Assembly (NCBI GenBank): GCA_030691555.1
Contig: JAUYEB010000178.1
Span: forward strand, 1 to 6,223
DNA length: 6,223 nt
From: Candidatus Bathyarchaeota archaeon
GTDB lineage: Archaea; Thermoproteota; Bathyarchaeia; TCS64
Direction of reading: 5' to 3'
Part shown: one piece after another, positions 1 through 5,773 of the stretch
How the letters are laid out: each line of letters begins with the position of its first letter
How positions within the stretch are numbered: position 1 is the stretch's first letter
Program-made: the position numbers and the translations under genes
The notes under the pieces: generated by a model
What the model saw: the letters and a program-made list of their open reading frames with translations, nothing else
Databases searched by the model: none
Told to the model about the DNA's origin: nothing

Positions 1-1
1 C

Positions 2-748
2 GACCCTGTGGCGATCCTCGACTCGATAATCGTCGAGGAGGGCTACCCAATCGCTGACCTGAAGAGGCTCGTCGCGTCCATGAACGAGGCCGCGGTGGAG
101 GCGGGGGTCGCCATAATCAGCGGCGACTTCAAGGTGATGCCCGCGGGCTCCCTCGACGGCGTCGTCATCTCCACGGTCGGCGTCGGCATCCTCAGGGGAC
201 CACGCATCCTCGACAGCCTCGCCAAGCCGGGCGACAAGGTCATAGTCACGGGCACAGTCGGCGACCACGGCATCGCCCTCATGAGCGTCAGGGAGGGCCT
301 CAGCTTCCAGACCGAACTCGTCTCCGACGTCTCACCCATCGTCGAGACCGTCAGGGCCGCTCTCACGGCCGGCGAGGTCCACTCGATGAAGGACGTCACA
401 CGCGGCGGCCTGACCTCGGCATTAAACGAGATCGCCGAGAAATCAAAAGTCAGCATCTGGCTCGAGGACGGCAGGGTCCCCGTGAAGCGTGCAGTCCGCT
501 CGGCCTCCGAGATGCTCGGCCTCGACCCCTACGAGGTAACATGCGAGGGGAAGGCGATAATGTGCGTCGCACCCGAGAAGGCCGACGATGTCCTAAAGGC
601 TATAAGATCAACGAAGTACGGGGCAGATGCGGAGATCATCGGGGAGGTCAGGGCTGAGCGCCCCGGCATGGTGCTCATGAAGACCCTAGTGGGGGGCACG
701 AGGATACTCCGGAAGCCCCTCGGCGAGCCCATCCCGAGGGTCTGCTAG
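2..748 (+). CDS. hypE: Hydrogenase maturation protein HypE, C-terminal part (5' end outside window)
   Basis: HypE works with HypF in the cytoplasm to make the cyanide ligands of the [NiFe]-hydrogenase active site: it dehydrates a carbamoyl group carried on its own C-terminal cysteine in an ATP-dependent step. The frame is open from base 2 (Asp-Pro-Val-Ala) and gives 248 residues; HypE proteins are usually about 330-350, so roughly 90 N-terminal residues, including much of the ATP-binding region, lie to the left. The GTG at 8 is internal, not the start. Visible family motifs are VEEGYPIADL near the left end, SGDFKVMP, KDVTRGGLTSALNEIAEKS, the SEMLGLDPYEV stretch, and the GGTRIL segment. The protein ends in Pro-Arg-Val-Cys followed by TAG, matching the conserved PR-I/V-C tail whose cysteine is modified, so the catalytic end is intact. 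It converges on scpB, and the two stop codons overlap. AIR synthase/PurM-like relatives (ThiL, SelD) share the fold but lack this tail. Confidence 0.95.
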   Translation, partial: DPVAILDSIIVEEGYPIADLKRLVASMNEAAVEAGVAIISGDFKVMPAGSLDGVVISTVGVGILRGPRILDSLAKPGDKVIVTGTVGDHGIALMSVREGLSFQTELVSDVSPIVETVRAALTAGEVHSMKDVTRGGLTSALNEIAEKSKVSIWLEDGRVPVKRAVRSASEMLGLDPYEVTCEGKAIMCVAPEKADDVLKAIRSTKYGADAEIIGEVRAERPGMVLMKTLVGGTRILRKPLGEPIPRVC

Positions 749-1299
749 CCCCGCGCCAGCAGCTCCGGGTGGAGGCTGCTGAAGAGCTCTATGATCTGGA
801 GCCTCGACTTCGCGGGGTCCTGGGTCAGGCCGAAGTAGTCGGCGAAGAACGGCGTCGTCTTTATTACGACCCCCCTCTCCGTCCTCTCCCTGCTTATCAG
901 CGCCATGTCCTCCAGCAGCTTGAGCTGCGTGTAGACGTGGACGCCCCTGTACTCTAGGACCTGCGCCTGCTCTATCGGCTGGTTGTAGGCGATGTATCCG
1001 AGGGTCTTGAGGGGGCCTACTGTGAGGAGGGGCCTGCTTGTGAACTGGCGGACCATCTTCCCGTACTCGGGGCGCAGCTGCATGACCGCCCTGCTCCCCG
1101 GCAGCGCCTTAACCTCGAGCGCACCACCCCTCGCATCGAGCCTACGCGCCAGCTCCTCAACGTACTTCTGGACCACCTTATCGGATTTGGTGCCGACCGC
1201 CTGCATGAGCTCCTCCGAGTCCAGGGGGTGCCCCGCCGAGTAGAGGGCCGCCTCGAGCTCCGCGAGCCTCTCCTGCCTCCTGTCCTCCATGGTCATCAT
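745..1299 (-). CDS. scpB: Segregation and condensation protein B (ScpB)
   Basis: ScpB is the small winged-helix (kite) subunit of the SMC-ScpAB complex; as a dimer it binds the central part of ScpA and helps compact and separate chromosomes. The 184-residue product fits the family, which is usually about 170-200. An N-terminal winged helix (about residues 10-80) opens with LAELEAALYSAGHPLDSEEL. The second (about 90-170) has the typical LKTLGYIAYNQPIEQAQV helix, then RGVHVYTQLKLLEDMALI, and ends with TTPFFADYFGL, matching the ScpB pattern of a conserved Y-x-QP turn and a closing FxxYFGL. I chose the ATG at 1299-1297 because it overlaps the scpA TGA in an ATGA junction, and because an AGGTGA element sits upstream in scpA. 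ATGs at 1296 and 1290 are possible but less well coupled. It is the last gene of the smc-scpA-scpB operon; its TAG overlaps the hypE stop. Confidence 0.95.
   Translation of the reverse strand: MMTMEDRRQERLAELEAALYSAGHPLDSEELMQAVGTKSDKVVQKYVEELARRLDARGGALEVKALPGSRAVMQLRPEYGKMVRQFTSRPLLTVGPLKTLGYIAYNQPIEQAQVLEYRGVHVYTQLKLLEDMALISRERTERGVVIKTTPFFADYFGLTQDPAKSRLQIIELFSSLHPELLARG
757..781. other. Strong hairpin just past the hypE stop, inside the end of scpB
   Basis: Bases 757-766 pair with 771-774 and 776-781: ten Watson-Crick pairs with a single unpaired G at 775 and a four-base loop (767-770). It starts 9 bases after the hypE stop on the + strand and lies in the last codons of scpB on the - strand, so both transcripts could fold it. 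No U tract follows on either side, so it does not look like a standard archaeal U-tract terminator. It may mark or protect an mRNA 3' end. Because it is coding for ScpB, chance is a real alternative. Confidence 0.35.
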
Positions 1300-1961
1300 A
1301 GGTTCTTCGCCCTCACCTTGATAGTCACGTCCGTCTCATCTTCGTCCTGGTCGAGGTCTATCTCCATCCTCTGGGCGAGGAAGAGTAGCATCATGAAGAG
1401 CCTTACGGCGTCGAGCCAGTTCAAGCCCGCCATCATGCGGCTCAGCCTGAGCTCGTCCCCGTCCTCGGTCGCCCTCATCTTCTCGAGGAGCTCGTCGCTC
1501 CGCGCCTCTATCTCCAGAAGGTACTGCTCGAAGTCGAGGAAGTTGGGGACGGGGATGGGGAGCGTCGGGAGCCTCGGCACCTCACCCCGGCTGCTCTCGT
1601 CATTCAGAGCCCTCTCCAGCGCGTTAATCAGGTCCTGCACGGAGGTAGTCGTGAACTCGAACCTGAAGGGAAGCGGCACCGGTGGCGGCAGGTAGACGTC
1701 GCCCCGCTCCTCCGGCGGCGCGGGCGGCTCCTCCATCGCCAGGAGGAGTTCCGCCTTCTTCAGGTAGATGTAGACGGAGCTGTTCACAGCCGTCCCGGCG
1801 ATCCTGTAGTCGATGCCGACTCTCTCCATCTCCTCGAGGAGGCTCGTGAGGAGCGTGACGAGGTTTATGTCCCAGGGGCTGACCTTCTCCAGCTTGTTCT
1901 CCCTGAAGAGTATGTCCCAGGGCTGGCGGAGGTAGTAGGGCTTCTCCTTCCTCTCGGTCAA
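1296..1961 (-). CDS. scpA: Segregation and condensation protein A (ScpA kleisin), TTG start
   Basis: ScpA is the kleisin subunit that closes the SMC ring: its N-terminal helical domain binds the neck of one SMC and its C-terminal winged helix binds the head of the other, with ScpB on the middle. The product is 221 residues, within the short archaeal range. The N-terminal domain (about 10-75) has QPWDILFRENKLEKVSPWDI, the hallmark ScpA opening, then AVNSSVYIYLKKAELLL. Residues about 76-140 form an acidic, proline-rich linker (EEPPAPPEE and a run of prolines). The C-terminal winged helix is about 165-218 (LDAVRLFMMLLFLAQRMEIDLDQ, then DVTIKV). The start is a TTG at 1961-1959: it overlaps the smc TGA, has GAGGAG eight bases upstream, and no later Met keeps the conserved N terminus. 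It is the middle gene of the operon and overlaps both neighbours by four bases. Confidence 0.94.
   Translation of the reverse strand: MTERKEKPYYLRQPWDILFRENKLEKVSPWDINLVTLLTSLLEEMERVGIDYRIAGTAVNSSVYIYLKKAELLLAMEEPPAPPEERGDVYLPPPVPLPFRFEFTTTSVQDLINALERALNDESSRGEVPRLPTLPIPVPNFLDFEQYLLEIEARSDELLEKMRATEDGDELRLSRMMAGLNWLDAVRLFMMLLFLAQRMEIDLDQDEDETDVTIKVRAKNL
1313..1318 (-). promoter_or_regulatory. Probable ribosome binding site for scpB
   Basis: On the - strand the sequence reads AGGTGA, a strong match to the archaeal Shine-Dalgarno core. It lies inside the scpA coding end, 13 bases before the ATG at 1299. The spacing is longer than ideal, although GAGG within the same stretch (1311-1314) shortens it to 11. 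Together with the ATGA overlap it suggests re-initiation coupled to scpA translation. Confidence 0.5.
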
Positions 1962-4900
1962 GGCGCCGTCTCCTCGACCTTCTGCGGTCCCTTCATGGGG
2001 AGGGCGAGGACGCGGCTTCTGCCTCCCTGGGCGAAGACGCCGTATATCCTGTCGGCCTTGTGGACCATGATGTCCTTGAGGCTGACCATGAGGAACTGGG
2101 CCTCGTTGCTGTTCTCCTTCAGCACGTCGGCGAGCCTGCTCGTGTTGTGGTCGTCGAGGTGGGCGTCTATCTCGTCGAAGAGGTAGAACGGGGCCTTGAG
2201 GAACGTCTGGATCGCCAGCAGGTAGGCGATCGCGGCTACGGACCTCTCGCCGCCTGAGGCGCCGCTCCCGAGCCTCATCGGCTTACCCGGGAACTGCAGG
2301 TAGAGGTCGACGCCCCCGCTGAAGGGGTCCTCGGGCTTCTGGAGCTCGAGCCTGCCGTCGCCGCCGCCCGTGACGCGGCTGAAGAGGCTGTTGAAGTTCT
2401 CGCAGACCTCGTTGAAGGCCGCCATGAAGTGCTCGGTCTTATCCTTCTCCACCTGCTCGATGAACTTGAGGATGCTCGCCTTCTCCTCCTCGAGCTCGTT
2501 GATCCTCGTGCTCTGGCTCTTGTAGTTGTTCATGTACTCGCCGTAGTGGTCGAGGGCGAGCTGGTTGACGGCGCCTATGCTGTTCCTCTCCTGGCGGACG
2601 AGCTGGAGGCGCCCGTCGAGCCTCTCGGGCTCTATGCCCGTGATGTCGACCTTGTCCTCGTAGCCGTTGGCGGCGAGCTCGTCGAGCTTCTGCTCGCTCT
2701 GGAGCTTGAGGCGCTCTATGTCGAGGCTGAGCTGGTTCATCCTCTTGTCCTCGGCCTCGCGGCGCCTCTCGAGGTCCTCCATCCTCTGGTTGACCATGCG
2801 GAGCGTCTTCTGGTGCTGGTCGAGGACCTTGCTAGTGGCCTCGACCTCGGTGGAGACGACATCCAGGTCCCTCCCCACGCTCTCGATCTCCCTGCTCACC
2901 TCGACGAGGCGCTGGTTTGCCTGGATCTGCTCGTCGTCGAGGGTCTTGACCTCCTCGTACATGCGCCGCCTCTGCTCGGAGGCCTCGGTGAGGCGCAGGG
3001 TGAGTATGCGCTCTATGTAGCTCCTCTGTACGGCTATCTCGCTCTGGACCTTGTTGAGCTGCTCCTGCTGCTCGGAGACGAACTTGGATAGCTCCCCCCT
3101 CTTTATCTCGAGGTCTGTTACGTCGCTGGGCTTGAACTCCCTGAGCCGGGCGAGCTCGCGCTTCGACTCCTCTATCTGCTGGAGGATGCGCTGCTTCCGC
3201 TCGCCGAGGGTCGTGACGAGCCCCTGCCCGCGCTCGACCTCGGCCTTGAGCTTGGTGATCGACTCCTCGGCCTGGGCGATGGTCTTCTGGAGGCGCTCTA
3301 TCCTCTCATTCGTCTCCACGACCTCCACGTCGATCTTGGCCATGGTCTCCTTGGAGCCGTCCATGAAGGAGTTGAAGCCGCGGAGGCTGCCGCCGCTCGA
3401 CTTGAGGTCGACCATCCGGGTCTTGAGCCTCTGGCGGAGGTCCTTGATGGTCTTGGAGAGGCTGTCTATCGACTCCTCGGTTGGGATGAGCTTAGAGTAG
3501 TCGGGGGGCCTCCTGTAGAAGCCGCCCTTTATGCCGCCGCCGGGCTCGTAGACGTCCCCCGTGATGGTGACCGCCCTGTGGCCGGCTGCCACCACCTTGA
3601 GGGCGGCCGAGTCGTTCTTAACGAGGTAGGTGTCGCCCCAGATGAGGTGGACTATGGGGGCGTACGCCTCGTCGCACCGTATCAGCTGGGTGAGGGGGCC
3701 GACGACGCCGTCCTCCGCGATCTCGGGGAGGGGCTCCGGCTTGCCCAGCCGATCGAGGGGGATGAACTTGGTCATCCCGAGCTTGGTCTTCTTGAGCCTG
3801 TCGACGCAGTCGAGGGCGACCGTCACGTCGTCGACGACAACTGCGTTTATCCAGCCCTCCGCGGCGGAGTAGACCGCCCGCTGGTTGGGTAGATCGACCT
3901 TGATCAGGCTGCGGAGGGGCCCATGGTACCCCGTGAGGGCGCCGGCCTCCCCTATCTCCCTGATCCTCTCGAGCGCCCTCTCCTCGACCATCATGTATCT
4001 CCAGAGGTCGCGCTTCGCCGAGAACTCGGTGATGGTCGTCTCGGCCTCCTTCGCGAGGTCGTTGGCGCTCTCTATGGTGCTCCTCAGGTCCCGCTGGCGC
4101 TTTATCTGGTCCTCGATGTTGCCGAGCATCTCCTCGAGGCGCCCGGCCTCCTGAGACTTCAGGGAGGCGTACTCTCCGAGCTTGGCTTGGAGGCTCTCGA
4201 TGGTCTTGGCGTACTCGGCCTTCCTCCCCTCTATGTCGTTGACCTTGTCGCCATTCGCTGTGATGCTCGTCCTGTTGCCGTTGATCTCGATCTCTATGCC
4301 GCTGAGGCTCTCCTGCATGGGGACGAGGCCTTCGGCGAGGTCCTCGCCGCGCCTCTGGTTATCGCCGGCGGACTCCCGCGCCCCGTTGATCGTACGGGTG
4401 TTCTCATCGAGCTCACGCCTGTTGGCGTCGAGCTGGGCGATGAGGGGGGCCTCCGAGGTCGTGAGCGACTCGAGCGCCTTCCTCCGCTCGGCTATCTCGT
4501 CCTCGGTTTTCTTGATCTCGCGCTCCTTCTCGGCGATGAGGTTCCCGAGTAGACCGCGGCGAGCATCTATCTCCCTGAGGCGGTTGCTGAGGCCGGTTCT
4601 GAGGGTCTGCCTGCTCACGAGGTCGGATCTGAGCATGGGGAGCCGCGTGTTTCCGCGCTCCGCTGCCTCCCGGTTGAACTCCTCTATCCTGTTGCGGGCT
4701 GCCTCCCTCTCCTCCCTGAGCTGGGTCTTCTCCTCCTCGAGCTTGGTCGCCTCGGCCTCTCGCTCCCTCATCTGTGCCATGAGGACGCCGAGCTTCTCCT
4801 CTAGCTGGCCGATCTGGAAGCTGAGTTTTACAGCCGTCAGCCTCTTCTCCTCCCGGGTCAGGTGGTTGAACCTGAGGGCGTCGTTCCGCTGCCTCTCTAG

Positions 4901-5518
4901 CTCCGCGACCCTCTTCCGCACCTCGTCGATGCGGGCGGCGGATATCTCTATCTTCCGCTCCGCCTCGGTGAGGCGGCCCTTCGCCTCGGCCTTCTTCTCG
5001 TCGTACTCCTTTATGCCGATGAGGTCCTCGAGGGCGTCCATGCGCTCGCTGGGAGTCAGGTCGCTCAGCCTGGTCGCTGTGCCCTGGAGGACGATGTTGT
5101 AGCCGCCGGGGGTGATGCCTGCGAGGTGGAGGAGGTCGAGCACGGCCTTGCGGCTGGTGCGCTTCCCGTTGAGGTAGTAGTCGCTCTTCCCCTCCCTGTC
5201 GACCTTCCTGCCGATGCTGACCTGGCTCCTGTCGGAGGCGAGGCCGCGGTCGTTGTTGTCGAAGTAGATGGTGACCTGGGAGATCTGGGGCTTGTTCTGA
5301 TCCTCCTCGCCCGCGCCGTCGTAGATGAGGCCGGAGAAGTCGGGGACCCTCATCCTCTTGGAGGCGAGCTCCCCGAGGACAAACTGGACCGCGTCGATGA
5401 TGTTGCTCTTCCCGCTTCCGTTGGGGCCGGTGATGACGTTGAATCCCTGCTGGAAGTTTAGCTTGATCTGGCCTCCGAACGATTTGAAGTTCTTGACCAG
5501 TATCTTGCTTATGTATAC
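1958..5518 (-). CDS. smc: Chromosome segregation ATPase SMC (start codon not canonical)
   Basis: SMC is the cytoplasmic coiled-coil ATPase of the condensin-type SMC-ScpAB complex; dimers joined at the hinge extrude or clamp DNA in an ATP-driven cycle. Numbering from Val at 5518, the product is 1186 residues, the normal SMC length. The N-terminal head opens VYISKILVKNFKSFGG, with Walker A GPNGSGKS at 31-38 and later YNIVLQG and IGIKEYDEKK. The first long coiled coil follows to about 520, then the hinge (about 525-668, from GYHGPL to the glycine motif GGGIKGGF at 660-667), then the returning coil to about 1010. The C-terminal head has the signature ASGGERS (S1088) and Walker B YLFDEID (D1115, E1116). 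The ATG at 5353 would remove Walker A, so it cannot be the start of a working protein. No ATG, GTG or TTG lies in frame between it and the TAG at 5563; 5518 (GTA) is where the conserved N terminus begins and is only a best estimate. First gene of the operon; its TGA overlaps the scpA TTG. Confidence 0.93.
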   Translation of the reverse strand, partial: VYISKILVKNFKSFGGQIKLNFQQGFNVITGPNGSGKSNIIDAVQFVLGELASKRMRVPDFSGLIYDGAGEEDQNKPQISQVTIYFDNNDRGLASDRSQVSIGRKVDREGKSDYYLNGKRTSRKAVLDLLHLAGITPGGYNIVLQGTATRLSDLTPSERMDALEDLIGIKEYDEKKAEAKGRLTEAERKIEISAARIDEVRKRVAELERQRNDALRFNHLTREEKRLTAVKLSFQIGQLEEKLGVLMAQMREREAEATKLEEEKTQLREEREAARNRIEEFNREAAERGNTRLPMLRSDLVSRQTLRTGLSNRLREIDARRGLLGNLIAEKEREIKKTEDEIAERRKALESLTTSEAPLIAQLDANRRELDENTRTINGARESAGDNQRRGEDLAEGLVPMQESLSGIEIEINGNRTSITANGDKVNDIEGRKAEYAKTIESLQAKLGEYASLKSQEAGRLEEMLGNIEDQIKRQRDLRSTIESANDLAKEAETTITEFSAKRDLWRYMMVEERALERIREIGEAGALTGYHGPLRSLIKVDLPNQRAVYSAAEGWINAVVVDDVTVALDCVDRLKKTKLGMTKFIPLDRLGKPEPLPEIAEDGVVGPLTQLIRCDEAYAPIVHLIWGDTYLVKNDSAALKVVAAGHRAVTITGDVYEPGGGIKGGFYRRPPDYSKLIPTEESIDSLSKTIKDLRQRLKTRMVDLKSSGGSLRGFNSFMDGSKETMAKIDVEVVETNERIERLQKTIAQAEESITKLKAEVERGQGLVTTLGERKQRILQQIEESKRELARLREFKPSDVTDLEIKRGELSKFVSEQQEQLNKVQSEIAVQRSYIERILTLRLTEASEQRRRMYEEVKTLDDEQIQANQRLVEVSREIESVGRDLDVVSTEVEATSKVLDQHQKTLRMVNQRMEDLERRREAEDKRMNQLSLDIERLKLQSEQKLDELAANGYEDKVDITGIEPERLDGRLQLVRQERNSIGAVNQLALDHYGEYMNNYKSQSTRINELEEEKASILKFIEQVEKDKTEHFMAAFNEVCENFNSLFSRVTGGGDGRLELQKPEDPFSGGVDLYLQFPGKPMRLGSGASGGERSVAAIAYLLAIQTFLKAPFYLFDEIDAHLDDHNTSRLADVLKENSNEAQFLMVSLKDIMVHKADRIYGVFAQGGRSRVLALPMKGPQKVEETAP
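1970..1975 (-). promoter_or_regulatory. Ribosome binding site for scpA that decides the TTG start
   Basis: The - strand reads GAGGAG here, inside the last codons of smc, with eight bases (1962-1969) before the TTG at 1961. The good match and spacing support TTG as the true start of scpA, since no ATG or GTG is available near the conserved N terminus. Confidence 0.65.
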
Positions 5519-5602
5519 CGTGTTCGTTCCCCTCGCGCGGCGGGCTATCCCCTCATCTGACTAGGCAACTACCCTCGGGCGATCGCTCGAATTGCCATAA
5601 CC

Positions 5603-5614
5603 CTGTAAATAATT
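5603..5614 (-). promoter_or_regulatory. Candidate TATA box for the smc-scpA-scpB operon
   Basis: On the - strand this reads GAATTATTTACA, an AT-rich archaeal TATA-like element in otherwise GC-rich DNA. A start about 25 bases downstream would fall near 5580-5585, leaving a short leader before the smc N terminus. No initiator or BRE is clear, and other AT-rich stretches nearby could serve instead. Confidence 0.35.
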
Positions 5615-5619
5615 CAGTC

Positions 5620-5729
5620 TGATGTTCGGGATGGGCTTATTATTGGTAGTATTATTACGTATTATTCTGGGATTATGGTTGATGTTCATCGTCTCCCGTG
5701 GAGGTTGCTCTCATCAGTTGAGAACATCA
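5620..5729. repeat. Three copies of the 8-mer TGATGTTC (two direct, one inverted)
   Basis: TGATGTTC occurs at 5620-5627 and 5680-5687, 60 bases apart, and its reverse complement GAACATCA at 5722-5729. The second and third copies face each other across 34 bases, just upstream of the peptidase TATA element. Three copies in 110 bases are suggestive of a regulator-binding half-site, but no known operator is recognised. Confidence 0.35.
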
Positions 5730-5741
5730 TACGTCTCGTCG

Positions 5742-5751
5742 CTTTTTTAAA
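5742..5751 (+). promoter_or_regulatory. Probable TATA box for the M24 peptidase gene
   Basis: CTTTTTTAAA is a good archaeal TATA-box match. Its centre lies about 27 bases before the ATG at 5774, the usual TATA-to-transcription-start distance, so the mRNA probably starts at or next to the start codon. No Shine-Dalgarno sequence is seen between the box and the ATG, which agrees with leaderless translation. Confidence 0.6.
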
Positions 5752-5773
5752 CCTTCCCTACGAGAACTAACCC

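Larger units (their letters stand above)
5564..5773. other. Divergent intergenic region between smc and the M24 peptidase gene
   Basis: About 210 bases separate the in-frame stop upstream of smc (5561-5563) from the peptidase ATG. Its central part, about 5590-5685, is sharply AT-rich compared with the flanking genes. It holds TATA-like elements for both directions, ATTATT hexamers at 5639, 5651 and 5661 plus ATTAT at 5672 (10-12 base spacing), the 8-mer TGATGTTC at 5620 and 5680, and its reverse complement at 5722. A 42-codon hydrophobic ORF (5622-5750) crosses it but looks more like open non-coding DNA. I see no tRNA or other recognisable RNA gene here. Confidence 0.6.

Noticed and set aside
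43..456. 137-codon open frame on the - strand opposite hypE
   Set aside because: Overlaps conserved HypE motifs in the reverse direction; no supporting motif or ribosome site.
1228..1695. 155-codon open frame on the + strand opposite scpA
   Set aside because: Serine-rich antisense product spanning the scpA/scpB junction; the - strand proteins match their families clearly.
2429..3091. 220-codon open frame on the + strand rich in Leu, Val and Glu
   Set aside because: It mirrors the second SMC coiled-coil codons (CTC/GAG pairs read in reverse) and shows no domain. The real SMC frame is unambiguous here.
3923..4552. 209-codon open frame on the + strand opposite the hinge and first coil
   Set aside because: Antisense shadow of smc with repetitive Leu/Glu/Val composition and no recognisable motif.
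4182..5102. 306-codon open frame on the + strand opposite smc
   Set aside because: It is antisense to the SMC first coiled coil; its Ser/Arg/Leu-rich low-complexity product is what GC-rich coiled-coil coding gives in reverse, and no family motif is seen.
5709..5723. Small inverted repeat TCTCA-TCAGT-TGAGA in the intergenic region
   Set aside because: Only five base pairs with a five-base loop and no U tract; too weak to call a terminator or operator by itself.
5742..5750. T run read as a transcription terminator
   Set aside because: It does hold six T, but its distance to the peptidase ATG and the TTTAAA core fit a TATA box better, and no well-supported gene ends just upstream.
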